In this document: one piece after another, positions 8,261-17,274 of the stretch | Position numbering within the stretch: position 1 is the stretch's first letter | How the letters are laid out: every line of letters begins with the position of its first letter | Source of the DNA: Alishewanella metallidurans | Lineage (GTDB): Bacteria > Pseudomonadota > Gammaproteobacteria > Enterobacterales > Alteromonadaceae | Direction of reading: 5' to 3' | Assembly: GCF_036983985.1 (NCBI RefSeq) | Contig: NZ_JALAHQ010000006.1 | Location: 1-64,000 of the forward strand | Length of the DNA: 64,000 bases | Position numbers and translations under genes: made by a program | Notes under the pieces: model-generated | What the model saw: only the letters and a program-made list of their open reading frames with translations | Told to the model about the DNA's origin: nothing | Databases searched by the model: none

Positions 8261-9454
8261 TTACAAAATAAACCGTGATGAAATTTTTTGCAAGTATTGC
8301 GCCGCTAAAATTTCTCTAGAACGTTTGGTGTAATTTTTCCCCTGCTCACTATCTGAAGTCCAACCACACAACTCTCGCTGCATATTTTTAAATTCTTCTG
8401 AGCCCACCTCAAGACCAGATTCCAAAACGATTAAGTCGTTAAAGGTGTGCCTGAATTGGTAGAGAAGAAGATCATGAAACATCTCAGGATCCAGCTTACG
8501 AATGCGTTCACAAATATGATACAAACCACTATATGTCATGGGCTGCGGATCTTTAAGAGAGTTTAGTAGCAAGTATGGAGGGGCCTTAGCTACAATTTTG
8601 CCACGTTGTTTGCGTTCACTGTTAATGTAGGTATCGACCATTTGTGCAACTTTATCGCTGATCGGAATATCACGGGTATAGGTTTTGACATTTGGCGGGT
8701 TGGCCCGCGGATCTAAATCCAGAGTGGTGTTCTGAGTTAACCGAAGTGCATAGCCATATGACTTTCTGACTAATGCATCGGGACGCATCGACAGAAGCTC
8801 CCCTTCACGGACACCAGTCAGGATCAGAATGTGAACAACAAGTTGGTTTCGCAATCTGACCCTCTTTTGAAATGGGTTTTGTGGATTCTCAGGATTAACC
8901 CACCACAATATTTTAGTCACTTGCTCGTCAGTCAACCCATACCGTTGTTTCCCATGTTTTAATCCCCCTCGCTCAATCAAGAGTTGGCGGAACTGGGTAA
9001 TGAAGTTTCTCATGTTACCAGCGTAGGGATCTGATCTCTTTCGCGTGCCAGCGAAGACATGTCCGAGAAACTGCAGATAGTGAATAATTTTATTAGCACG
9101 ATGTCGATAAGTTTCTGTGCCAATGAACGTGTTCACAGCGGCTTCGATGGTTGCAGGTGCCTGTGTCGGGGCGTTAACCCGGTAACGAAGATCCTCTTTA
9201 AAAGAATCCATTTCGAGGAAACTCAAAAACTCGCCACTTTTCATCCGTTCGAGTAGATCGATATTCTGCTTTTCTGCCCACTCATAAATTTTTGTAACTG
9301 CACGAGCGACATCTAAGCGGTAGGAGTGGGAGCGTGCACGGAAGCGGGCAACATACATGTTGATATCAATAGGAGGCATACCGTCTTTGTCACATACGAT
9401 CACTTCACGATCACCATGCGACTCGACTTCTATGAGGCGAACAGAATAAGCCAT
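8261..9454 (-). CDS. Tyrosine recombinase (intA / Tn554 TnpA-like)
   Basis: 397 residues with an N-terminal SAM-like core-binding region and a C-terminal catalytic domain. Box I Arg is in GVREGELLSMRPD. Box II is LLYQFRHTFNDL, with Tyr where His is usual but with Arg-His kept. The last motif, LCGWTSDSEQGKNYTKRS, has Trp at the His/Trp position and Tyr as nucleophile. The start has GGAG about eight bases before ATG. It is the gene closest to ssb and is transcribed away from it, as expected for an integrase beside its attachment site. It is probably the lead gene of the recombinase module. Confidence 0.8.
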   Translation of the reverse strand: MAYSVRLIEVESHGDREVIVCDKDGMPPIDINMYVARFRARSHSYRLDVARAVTKIYEWAEKQNIDLLERMKSGEFLSFLEMDSFKEDLRYRVNAPTQAPATIEAAVNTFIGTETYRHRANKIIHYLQFLGHVFAGTRKRSDPYAGNMRNFITQFRQLLIERGGLKHGKQRYGLTDEQVTKILWWVNPENPQNPFQKRVRLRNQLVVHILILTGVREGELLSMRPDALVRKSYGYALRLTQNTTLDLDPRANPPNVKTYTRDIPISDKVAQMVDTYINSERKQRGKIVAKAPPYLLLNSLKDPQPMTYSGLYHICERIRKLDPEMFHDLLLYQFRHTFNDLIVLESGLEVGSEEFKNMQRELCGWTSDSEQGKNYTKRSREILAAQYLQKISSRFIL

Positions 9455-9782
9455 TGCATCACTCCAGACAACCTAACAACAAGTTGGAAGTATAGCACTG
9501 ATTTTAAAGGTATTTCAGTTTTGAAAAACTTGGTTTTATTGTCACGAAAAAACGTCATTTCAGATGCTTTTCAACATACAAAAAGCGGTTAAAAACCTAC
9601 TTTTGTCGCAAACAATCGACGTCTTTACACTCGTCTTTACATTTTAAAACAGAAGAAAATCCCAAAAACCAAGCTGAATTACCTAAAAGGTAAACAACTT
9701 GATTTCTGGCTATAACCTGCTAATGTATAAAGTAAATTTCCGTTTTATCTTAAATCGTCTTTACAAAATACAAACTGTAAAC
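9455..9782. other. intA upstream region / probable element end against ssb
   Basis: There is no gene in these 328 bases. The stretch holds three copies of CGTCTTTACA (9620-9629, 9632-9641, 9756-9765), an inverted repeat TTACCT-AAA-AGGTAA at 9679-9693, and TTTACA...TGTAAA at 9760-9781 touching the ssb stop. The intA promoter should lie here. ssb has no recognisable terminator of its own, which suggests its downstream DNA was replaced by insertion. I take this as the ssb-proximal end of the element; the exact crossover is not defined. Confidence 0.5.
9620..9765 (+). repeat. Three direct copies of CGTCTTTACA
   Basis: Exact ten-base copies start at 9620, 9632 and 9756; the first two are spaced by 12 bases. 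A related CGTCTTTAAA occurs near 8151 after intA. Short direct repeats beside an integrase gene are typical of arm-type or accessory protein binding sites, which is the role I propose. Confidence 0.5.
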
Positions 9783-10394
9783 CTAGAACGGAATATCGTC
9801 GTCAAAGTCGATTGGCGGTTCCATTGGCGCGCGTTGTGGCTGTGCTGGTTGCTGGTAACCCTGTTGTGGTTGAGCTGCTGGGCGTTGTGGCTGAAAGCCG
9901 CCTTGCTGCTGTGGTGCAGCTTGTTGGTAACCACCGCTTTGCGGTTGAAAGCCACCTTGTTGTGGTGCCTGCTGATAACCGCCTTGCTGTTGTGGTGCGG
10001 CTTTTTGGAAGCCACCTTGCTGGCCGCCGCCCATACCGCCTTGTTGTTGGTTGTCACCACGGCCGTCTAACATCTGTAGCTCATTGGCAATAATCTCTGT
10101 GGTGTAACGCTCTACACCATCTTTATCTTGCCACTTACGGGTTTTCAGCTTGCCTTCAATATAAACTTTGCTGCCTTTACGCAGGTATTCACCGGCAATT
10201 TCGGCTAAACGTTGGTAAATTACCACCCGATGCCATTCGGTTTGTTCTTTCTTTTCATTGCTAGCTTTATCAGTCCAGCTTTCTGAAGTGGCTACGGTTA
10301 AATTAGCTACTGCACCGCCTTGTGGCATATAACGCACTTCTGGATCAGTGCCCAGATTACCAATCAAAATAACTTTATTAATGCCACGCGCCAT
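9783..10394 (-). CDS. ssb: Single-stranded DNA-binding protein
   Basis: 203 residues. The N-terminal OB fold (about 1-110) begins MARGINKVILIGNLG and contains WHRVVIY and GSKVYIEGKLKTRKW. A long Gly/Gln/Pro-rich linker follows, then the acidic tip DFDDDIPF that binds repair and replication partners. The protein coats single-stranded DNA in replication, recombination and SOS repair. It is longer than the E. coli protein (178) because of the repetitive linker. The gene lies 20 bases after the MFS gene on the same strand and is divergent from uvrA with that gene between. Its 3' end abuts the integrated element. Confidence 0.97.
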   Translation of the reverse strand: MARGINKVILIGNLGTDPEVRYMPQGGAVANLTVATSESWTDKASNEKKEQTEWHRVVIYQRLAEIAGEYLRKGSKVYIEGKLKTRKWQDKDGVERYTTEIIANELQMLDGRGDNQQQGGMGGGQQGGFQKAAPQQQGGYQQAPQQGGFQPQSGGYQQAAPQQQGGFQPQRPAAQPQQGYQQPAQPQRAPMEPPIDFDDDIPF

Positions 10395-10414
10395 GCGAGT
10401 TCTCCAAAAAAATA

Positions 10415-11779
10415 TTAAGCCTTAGCGGCGGCAATCATTGTTTGTGCCTGCGCCGTATCAAATTGTGCTGAGCTAACTTTTAAATAACAACGCTGCTCGG
10501 CCAGTATTAATGTTACTTCTTGTACACCGGCTAGGGTGCTAAGTTTTGCTGCCAGTTGCTCGGCAGCTAATTCTGTTTCTACCGCGACGGCTAACGATAA
10601 TCGTTGCGCGCGCTGAGGAATAATCAGTGTACTGGCAACCAGTAACCAAAGTAAACCTATTACCGCTAACACCATAAACAGCATTTGATTACCAAACTGC
10701 TGCACTACCGCGCCACCAATTACACCGCCTAAAAAGGCACCAAAAAACTGACTGCTAGAATAAATCCCCATCGCACTGCCGCGTTGCCCAGCAGGCGCAA
10801 TACGTGAAACTAGAGCGGGCAAACTGGCTTCTAAAAAATTGAAACCAATAAAAAACAACAACATACCGATAACTAAGCCAGTAAAGTTGCCCAATAATAA
10901 CACCGTTAGCACGGCACTAATAAGTAAGGCAATCGCGAATAAAAAGAAGCCCTTTTCTTGTGCTTTGCGCATCGCAATAATCATCATTGGTATCATTAAT
11001 ACAAATGAGCCTACTAATATCGGTAAATAAAACTGCCAATGTTTAACTGAATCTAAGCCGGTGTTGGTTAATAATTGCGGTAACGCAACAAAGGTAGCGG
11101 TTAGCATTAAATGCAATAACATAACGCCAAGATCTAGCTGAACGAGCTGCCGATTTTTTAGCATTTTAGCTAGGCTTTGCGGCAAGGCCAGCGTTTCGGC
11201 CATCGGCGCTTTTTGCACACTTTTAGGCACGACAAACCAGACCAACGCCATAGCCACTAGCGCCAAAATAGCGGTAAACCAAAACACTCCACTTAAACCA
11301 GCTAAGCGCGCGACTAAGGGCCCAACAACCATAGCAACAGCAAAAGATAAACCAATGCTGACGCCGATAATAGCCATTACTTTTGGCCGTTGTTCTTCGC
11401 GGGTTATGTCGGCCGCTAAGGCTAATACTGCTCCGGCGATGGCGCCACCACCTTGTAAAATGCGGCCCAAGGTTACCATGTAAACCGAATCGGCTAACGC
11501 TGCGACCACCGAGCCTAATGCAAATAGTACTAAACCACCCAGCATAACTTTATGCCGGCCGATACGATCTGATAACCACCCCATGGGAATTTGTAAAATG
11601 GCTTGCGTTAAACCATAGGCCCCGATGGCAATACCAATCCATAACGGAGAAAACCCAGCGAGCTCGCTGCCATATAGTGCAAACACCGGTAACAGCATAA
11701 ATAAGCCTAGCATCCGGCTAGAGAATACTAAGGCTAAGGCTACCGCGGCACGTTTTTCTAAAGAGTTTAGTTGCTGCAT
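10415..11779 (-). CDS. MFS transporter, YajR-like
   Basis: The ATG at 11779 (MQQLNSLEKRAAVALAL) is the natural start, giving about 454 residues. There are twelve hydrophobic segments, with the MFS signature GWLSDRIGRHKVMLGG between helices 2 and 3. After the membrane part comes a soluble tail of about 70 residues (VETELAAEQLAAKLSTLAGVQEV), which matches the ferredoxin-like YAM domain of YajR-type drug/proton antiporters. The substrate is unknown. It sits between ssb and uvrA, a position often held by an MFS gene in related gammaproteobacteria, and may be cotranscribed with ssb. Confidence 0.85.
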   Translation of the reverse strand: MQQLNSLEKRAAVALALVFSSRMLGLFMLLPVFALYGSELAGFSPLWIGIAIGAYGLTQAILQIPMGWLSDRIGRHKVMLGGLVLFALGSVVAALADSVYMVTLGRILQGGGAIAGAVLALAADITREEQRPKVMAIIGVSIGLSFAVAMVVGPLVARLAGLSGVFWFTAILALVAMALVWFVVPKSVQKAPMAETLALPQSLAKMLKNRQLVQLDLGVMLLHLMLTATFVALPQLLTNTGLDSVKHWQFYLPILVGSFVLMIPMMIIAMRKAQEKGFFLFAIALLISAVLTVLLLGNFTGLVIGMLLFFIGFNFLEASLPALVSRIAPAGQRGSAMGIYSSSQFFGAFLGGVIGGAVVQQFGNQMLFMVLAVIGLLWLLVASTLIIPQRAQRLSLAVAVETELAAEQLAAKLSTLAGVQEVTLILAEQRCYLKVSSAQFDTAQAQTMIAAAKA

Positions 11780-11949
11780 CAGATCAGAATTAACCGTTAA
11801 ATTAAGCGCGCTAGTGTAGCACACAATAGCCAGGTTTTAACCGCGTTTAGCGTTATTTGCCACCTAACGTGAGCTAAGCTTATTATCAAGTAAAGCAAAC
11901 CATTGCTCGGTTTATAGCGTATAAACAGTGGTTTTTTCTTAGCCGCTTG

Positions 11950-11969
11950 TAGTGTATATTTGTACAGCT
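11950..11969. promoter_or_regulatory. LexA-type SOS box upstream of uvrA
   Basis: GTGTATATTTGTACAG at 11952-11967 matches the CTGT-N8-ACAG LexA consensus at all defined bases but the first, and the 20-base context from 11950 matches the extended consensus at 15 positions. It lies about 36 bases before the uvrA ATG. uvrA is a classic SOS gene, so the site is credible. Confidence 0.6.
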
Positions 11970-12003
11970 TCAGCGCTTTCACCGCCCGCAACTGGAAACC
12001 GTA

Positions 12004-14826
12004 ATGGATAAAATTGATATTCGGGGTGCCCGCACCCACAATCTGAAAAATATTTCTTTAGTTATTCCTCGTAACCAATTGGTTGTTATTACGGGCTTAT
12101 CTGGTTCTGGCAAGTCGTCATTAGCCTTTGATACATTATATGCTGAAGGCCAGCGTCGGTATGTTGAATCGCTTTCAGCCTATGCGCGGCAGTTTTTAAG
12201 TTTGATGGAAAAACCCGATGTTGATCATATTGAGGGCTTATCGCCAGCCATTTCTATCGAGCAAAAATCAACCTCGCACAACCCGCGCTCGACGGTCGGT
12301 ACAATTACCGAAATTTACGATTACCTGCGTTTATTGTTTGCCCGAGTAGGCGAGCCGCGCTGCCCAACCCATGATTTGCCGCTAGCCGCACAAACTATTA
12401 GCGAAATGGTTGATAAGGTAACGACCTTTGCTGAAGGTACAAAATTAATGGTGCTGGCCCCCGTAGTACAAGAGCGTAAAGGCGAGCACGTTAAAACCTT
12501 AGAAAGCCTTGCTGCACAGGGCTATATTCGTGCCCGTATTGACGGTGAAGTATGTGATTTATCTGATCCACCTAAATTAGATTTACAGAAAAAACACACC
12601 ATTGAAGTGGTTATTGACCGAATTAAGGTGCGTGATGATATTAAAACCCGGTTGGCCGAATCCTTTGAAACCGCATTGAGTTTATCTGGCGGCGTGGCCA
12701 AGGTGGCCTTTATGGACGACCCTGACGCCGAAGAATTAGTGTTTTCAGCTAATTTTGCCTGCCCAAGTTGTGGCTATTCCATGCATGAACTTGAACCACG
12801 CCTATTTTCGTTTAATAACCCGGCCGGTGCTTGCCAAAGCTGTGATGGCCTTGGTGTAAAACAATATTTTGATGCCAATAAAGTGATTGTTAGTGACGAG
12901 CTAAGTTTAGCCGGTGGCGCAATTCGCGGCTGGGACAAGCGTAACTTCTATTATTTTCAGATGTTAAAATCGCTAGCGGATCATTACGACTTTAAATTAG
13001 ATGTGCCATTTAACGCGCTAGAAAAACACCAACGCGAGGCCATTTTACGCGGCAGCGGCAATACGGTAATCGACTTTAAATACCTAAATGACCGTGGCGA
13101 TATTGTACAACGTAGCCACCCGTTTGAAGGCATTTTGCCAAATATGGAACGGCGTTACCGTGAGACTGAATCTAATTCAGTACGCGAAGAACTTAGTAAG
13201 TACCTTGCCCATCAATCTTGCCCTAGCTGCAACGGCACTCGGCTGCGTGAAGAGGCTCGGCACGTATTTATTGGCAAAACTAATCTACCGCAAATTGTTG
13301 AATTGTCGATTGGCGATTGCATGGCGTTTTTCCAGCAACTAAGCCTAACAGGACAACGTGCACAGATAGCCGAAAAGGTACTAAAAGAAATTCAAGACCG
13401 GCTGAGCTTTTTGGTTAACGTTGGGCTTAACTACTTAAACCTGTCACGCAGCGCCGAAACCTTATCTGGCGGTGAAGCACAGCGCATTCGGTTAGCCAGC
13501 CAGATTGGCGCCGGTTTAGTCGGCGTAATGTATGTGCTAGATGAACCCTCTATTGGTTTGCACCAACGTGATAACGATCGCTTGTTAGGCACGCTTAAGC
13601 ACTTACGCGATCTGGGTAACACCGTAATTGTGGTAGAGCACGATGAAGACGCAGTGCGCATTGCTGACCACATCATTGATATTGGCCCAGGCGCCGGCGT
13701 GCATGGTGGCCATATTGTTGCTCAGGGCACCTTAGCCGAGGTTATGGCAGAGCCTGCCTCGCTAACTGGTCAGTACTTATCCGGCAGTCGAAAAATTGAA
13801 ATACCACAACAACGACATAAGCCGGCTGATAAATGGTTAGAAGTATTAGGTGCAACGGGTAACAATTTAAAGAATGTTGATATTGCCATTCCGTTTGGCC
13901 TAATGACCTGCATTACCGGCGTGTCGGGTTCGGGTAAATCTACATTAATTAACGATACCTTATTTCGCGTGGCACATCGGGTGCTAAATAAAGGTGAAGG
14001 CGATGACCCCGCAGCACATCGTGAGATTAAAGGTTTAGAGCATTTCGATAAAGTTATCGATATTGATCAAAGCCCCATTGGCCGAACACCACGCTCAAAC
14101 GCCGCTACCTATACCGGTATTTTTACCGCAGTACGCGAGTTGTTTGCTGGCACGCAAGAAGCGCGTTCGCGCGGTTATCAGGTTGGTCGGTTTAGCTTTA
14201 ACGTAAAAGGTGGCCGCTGCGAAGCCTGCCAAGGCGATGGCCTTATTAAAGTAGAAATGCACTTTTTACCCGACGTCTATGTGCCGTGCGATGTATGCAA
14301 AAGTAAACGTTACAACCGTGAAACACTGGAAATAAAATACAAAGGTAAAAATATTCACGAAGTACTGGATATGACGGTTGAAGATGCACTGGAGTACTTT
14401 AAGGCTATTCCCGCCATTAACCGCAAACTGCAAACCTTAACCGATGTAGGCTTAAGCTATATTAAGTTGGGCCAATCGGCGACCACGTTATCAGGCGGTG
14501 AAGCACAGCGGGTTAAATTAGCGCGCGAACTAAGCAAACGCGACACCGGTAAAACACTGTATATTTTAGATGAGCCTACCACCGGCTTACACTTTTACGA
14601 TATTCAGCAATTACTTAACGTATTACATCGCTTGCGTGATCACGGCAACAGCATTGTGGTTATTGAGCATAATTTAGATGTGATTAAAACCGCCGACTGG
14701 ATTATCGACTTAGGCCCAGAAGGTGGTAGTGGCGGCGGTGAAATATTAATTGCCGGTACACCAGAGCAGGTTGCAGCTTGCGAAACCTCTTATACTGGCC
14801 ATTATTTAAAACCGTTATTAGCCTAA
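12004..14826 (+). CDS. uvrA: Excinuclease ABC subunit A
   Basis: 940 residues, full length. There are two ABC ATPase modules: Walker A GLSGSGKSS near residue 31 and GVSGSGKST near 640, and two LSGGEAQR signatures. Zinc-binding CxxC pairs lie in the insert CPSCGYSMHELEP...CQSC and in CEACQGDG...CDVCKSKR. UvrA dimers scan DNA for bulky lesions and load UvrB in nucleotide excision repair. The gene is divergent from the MFS/ssb pair and has a LexA-like box in front. It ends just before a hairpin that serves the convergent porin gene. Confidence 0.98.
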   Translation: MDKIDIRGARTHNLKNISLVIPRNQLVVITGLSGSGKSSLAFDTLYAEGQRRYVESLSAYARQFLSLMEKPDVDHIEGLSPAISIEQKSTSHNPRSTVGTITEIYDYLRLLFARVGEPRCPTHDLPLAAQTISEMVDKVTTFAEGTKLMVLAPVVQERKGEHVKTLESLAAQGYIRARIDGEVCDLSDPPKLDLQKKHTIEVVIDRIKVRDDIKTRLAESFETALSLSGGVAKVAFMDDPDAEELVFSANFACPSCGYSMHELEPRLFSFNNPAGACQSCDGLGVKQYFDANKVIVSDELSLAGGAIRGWDKRNFYYFQMLKSLADHYDFKLDVPFNALEKHQREAILRGSGNTVIDFKYLNDRGDIVQRSHPFEGILPNMERRYRETESNSVREELSKYLAHQSCPSCNGTRLREEARHVFIGKTNLPQIVELSIGDCMAFFQQLSLTGQRAQIAEKVLKEIQDRLSFLVNVGLNYLNLSRSAETLSGGEAQRIRLASQIGAGLVGVMYVLDEPSIGLHQRDNDRLLGTLKHLRDLGNTVIVVEHDEDAVRIADHIIDIGPGAGVHGGHIVAQGTLAEVMAEPASLTGQYLSGSRKIEIPQQRHKPADKWLEVLGATGNNLKNVDIAIPFGLMTCITGVSGSGKSTLINDTLFRVAHRVLNKGEGDDPAAHREIKGLEHFDKVIDIDQSPIGRTPRSNAATYTGIFTAVRELFAGTQEARSRGYQVGRFSFNVKGGRCEACQGDGLIKVEMHFLPDVYVPCDVCKSKRYNRETLEIKYKGKNIHEVLDMTVEDALEYFKAIPAINRKLQTLTDVGLSYIKLGQSATTLSGGEAQRVKLARELSKRDTGKTLYILDEPTTGLHFYDIQQLLNVLHRLRDHGNSIVVIEHNLDVIKTADWIIDLGPEGGSGGGEILIAGTPEQVAACETSYTGHYLKPLLA

Positions 14827-14832
14827 ATAAAA

Positions 14833-14853
14833 ACGGGGCACAAATAGTGCCCC
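14833..14853 (-). terminator. Terminator between uvrA and porin-like gene
   Basis: GGGGCAC at 14835-14841 and GTGCCCC at 14847-14853 form a perfect seven-base stem with loop AAATA. On the minus strand it is followed by GTTTTTATTT, so it should end the porin-like gene; it may also act weakly on uvrA. Confidence 0.7.
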
Positions 14854-14880
14854 AAAACGCTAGTATGAAACTAATAAAAC

Positions 14881-15672
14881 CTAGAACTGGCCAGTTACGC
14901 CAACATTGTAGCTTTTAAGCTCAGAGTTGTCGGCATTGCCACTGTACGCAACTTGTAATGCCCAGTTTTGGTTAAAGTAATGCTTGGCATTTAAACTATA
15001 AAAATCGCTTTTACCGTAAGAAACACCGACTGAAGTCATGCTAGAGAAGTAGTAATCTGCTTGCGCATCCCAAAATGTGTCATCGAATCTACGATCGATA
15101 GACACACCTGCAGCGATATAACGGCCTTCGTCTAAGCTAGCAAAGTATTTGCTACCGATACCATATACATCAAAGTCATCATTAGTGTATGCACTAAAAC
15201 CAATATAGTCGTTACCTGCTAATCGGTGATTATATTTAGCTGAAAACAGATAATCGGTACTACTTTCCTCTGGTTTTATTGCTTCAGCTTTAACCAAAAA
15301 ATCATCAGAAATTAAATAACCGATGCCAACTGCCGTTGCATCAGAATCACCATTACGCGTATGTCGAGCAGATACAACAAACTTATTATCAGTGAAATAT
15401 TCACCACCAACAATCCAACTATTTGCACCAGATGCGCGAGCGAATCCGGCACTAACGTTAGTTACTTTATTGATATATTCAAACTGATCTAATGGGCCTA
15501 AAGTTTGTTTTTTATCAAAAAAATACTGGCCTTCTAATCTCCAGATATTTTGACTATTGCCAGCAAAGCGCACGTGGTCAACGTTCAGACCAGTGAAAAC
15601 CTGGTACTCTTCAGCAGACACCGCTGCGGCTGCAGTAATTGCAATTACTGGTAATATGTATTTTAGCGCCAT
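14881..15672 (-). CDS. Putative outer-membrane beta-barrel porin
   Basis: 263 residues with a signal peptide (MALKYILPVIAITAAAAVSA, cleaved before EEYQVF). Amphipathic strands of alternating polarity rich in Tyr, Gly and Asp run along the whole length, and the last residue is Phe (GVTGQF), as expected for BAM-dependent barrels. Its size suggests a 12-14 strand barrel. It resembles the 'putative porin' family of Alteromonadales; I cannot assign a substrate. It is monocistronic, with a hairpin on each side. Confidence 0.7.
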   Translation of the reverse strand: MALKYILPVIAITAAAAVSAEEYQVFTGLNVDHVRFAGNSQNIWRLEGQYFFDKKQTLGPLDQFEYINKVTNVSAGFARASGANSWIVGGEYFTDNKFVVSARHTRNGDSDATAVGIGYLISDDFLVKAEAIKPEESSTDYLFSAKYNHRLAGNDYIGFSAYTNDDFDVYGIGSKYFASLDEGRYIAAGVSIDRRFDDTFWDAQADYYFSSMTSVGVSYGKSDFYSLNAKHYFNQNWALQVAYSGNADNSELKSYNVGVTGQF

Positions 15673-15828
15673 TATTAAATTTCTCTAAGTTGGTGATGAC
15701 GGCGCGCATCATACAGATCACACTTCTAAATGTAAATTAAAAGCACCAAAAAGCAAAACGAATGCCACTTTCGGTTACAGTGCGCCCGCACTTGTTAACA
15801 TTGGCTAAATTATGAAGCTGTCGATAAA

Positions 15829-15869
15829 AATAAAGCAGGGTAGCAAATACTTTGCTACCCTGCTTTATT
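15829..15869. terminator. Strong bidirectional hairpin, 19-base stem
   Basis: AATAAAGCAGGGTAGCAAA at 15829-15847 pairs perfectly with 15851-15869 around the loop TAC. A-rich and T-rich flanks on both sides make it a likely transcription terminator for the ccoG-srkA-dsbA-dsbA operon on the minus strand. Confidence 0.8.
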
Positions 15870-15927
15870 CTAACTGCGCTTAGTACAGCAAAGTACTTAG
15901 CGCACTTTAGGTTGTACGCAGTAATTA

Positions 15928-16572
15928 TTAACTAGCGGCGTTTTCTTTTTCTAGCAAGAAATTAATTAATTCTAGTAATTCAGTTTCTAAATTATTGCGG
16001 TTTAATGCCGCCTGATTAATCTTGTATTTACCGCTAACAATTAGCATGGGTACACCATTTAACACCCGGCTTTCTGACAGTTCTTCTTGTTCTTTTTTCA
16101 TCTGGCTAGCCGCACCGCGCACGGAGAAGCTTTTCATCGCCTTGTCATAGGTTTCAGCGTCGATATCATTCAATAATATTAAGCTTCGGATCTCGCCCTC
16201 ATTACTAAATGGCGCACGATTACGATGAATTTGATTAAAGAATGCACTAGCAATAGCGTCACCCTTACCTAAGCCTTTCGCCACTATATATGCGCGTGTC
16301 ATCGCATTTTGTAGTTCAGGTGAGGCTGCGCGAATAAAGTCGACATGAGATTTTTTAAACTCAACACCCTCGGGTAGTTTTTTCGCTACGCTTTGTGCTA
16401 CCGGTTCAAATGCATTACAACCACCACAATAAAATGAAAAATACTCTTTTACTTCAGCCTTAGGCGAAGCTTTAGCTGCAATAACTTCATAGTGCTTACC
16501 TTCAACAAAGGTTGCCGCATTGATACTGGTTAGTGGCAATAATAATGCTAACGCGATAAATATACTTTTCAT
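15928..16572 (-). CDS. DsbA-like thiol:disulfide oxidoreductase with CGGC active site
   Basis: 214 residues with a signal peptide (MKSIFIALALLLPLTSINAA). The thioredoxin-fold active site is FYCGGCNAFEP with Cys49 and Cys52; the usual DsbA dipeptide Pro-His is Gly-Gly, which should alter redox potential. The cis-Pro loop is GVPMLIVSGKY. It follows a second dsbA paralogue at 21 bases and is clearly its duplicate, with alignable segments throughout (FVEGK..., PEGV.FKK.HVDF..., RVL.GVPML). It is probably a periplasmic oxidoreductase specialised for other substrates or partners. Confidence 0.9.
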   Translation of the reverse strand: MKSIFIALALLLPLTSINAATFVEGKHYEVIAAKASPKAEVKEYFSFYCGGCNAFEPVAQSVAKKLPEGVEFKKSHVDFIRAASPELQNAMTRAYIVAKGLGKGDAIASAFFNQIHRNRAPFSNEGEIRSLILLNDIDAETYDKAMKSFSVRGAASQMKKEQEELSESRVLNGVPMLIVSGKYKINQAALNRNNLETELLELINFLLEKENAAS

Positions 16573-16592
16573 CTGTTGTTATACCCTTATGG

Positions 16593-17225
16593 CTATTTTT
16601 CTAATAGAAATGCAATTAAGTCTTGTAACTCTTGTTCAATATTATGCGCGTCCAACTCGCCAAGGTTAATTCTATATTTACCGTTAACCAGTAACATAGG
16701 CACCCCAGTTAGTACTCGGCGCGCAGCGAGGTCATTTTGCTCGTTTTTCATTTGCTTAACCGCCGCCGTAACCTGCGCGCTTTGCAGCGCTTGGTCGTAC
16801 ACTTTAGCGTCTAAGTCGTTAATCAACATCAGCTGACGAATGTCAGCCGCATCATTAAACACCGCATGGTTTCGATGAATATGATTAAAAATAGCCATAG
16901 CTATTTTATCGCCTTGCTGCTGCGAATTAGCAACCACATAGGCTCTTGTTAATAACTCTTGGATTTCTGGCGGTGCAGAGCGCATAAAATCGACATGCAT
17001 TTTTTTAAACGCCGTACCTTCTGGCAGTTTGTGCTCTACATTTTGCATAAATGGTTCAAATTGATAGCAATGCGGGCAGTAAAACGAGAAAAACTCTTTA
17101 ACTTCAGGTGTTGTAGTTTGAGTATCGGCAACCACGTCGTATTGCTTGCCTTCGACAAACCTTGGCTCAGCGCAAGCGGTAAGCGAAGTTAGTAAAGCGA
17201 GTATTAAAATAAATTTATTTTTCAT
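16593..17225 (-). CDS. dsbA: Periplasmic disulfide oxidoreductase DsbA
   Basis: The start is taken at 17225 (MKNKFILILALL), giving 211 residues. The active site FYCPHCYQFEP has Cys50 and Cys53, and the cis-Pro loop is GVPMLLVNGKYRI. It introduces disulfides into exported proteins and is reoxidised by DsbB. The signal region ends LTSLTACAEP, which could be a lipobox (Cys18) and would anchor the protein as a lipoprotein; a plain signal peptide is the alternative. It lies directly after srkA, as dsbA does after yihE in E. coli. Confidence 0.92.
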   Translation of the reverse strand: MKNKFILILALLTSLTACAEPRFVEGKQYDVVADTQTTTPEVKEFFSFYCPHCYQFEPFMQNVEHKLPEGTAFKKMHVDFMRSAPPEIQELLTRAYVVANSQQQGDKIAMAIFNHIHRNHAVFNDAADIRQLMLINDLDAKVYDQALQSAQVTAAVKQMKNEQNDLAARRVLTGVPMLLVNGKYRINLGELDAHNIEQELQDLIAFLLEK

Positions 17226-17274
17226 TATGCGCGTTGTCCTCAGCATGAGCTTGCTAGCGCAGCTTAACAAAAAC

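Noticed and set aside
8260..9770. TTTACAAAATA occurs at 8260-8270 and 9760-9770, exactly 1500 bases apart around intA
   Set aside because: Eleven AT-rich bases can recur by chance, the first copy overlaps the intA stop codon, and no flanking homology extends it. I do not treat it as an attachment site pair.
9699..10093. Open frames on both strands across the ssb 3' half
   Set aside because: They are shadows of the low-complexity Gly/Gln linker of SSB.
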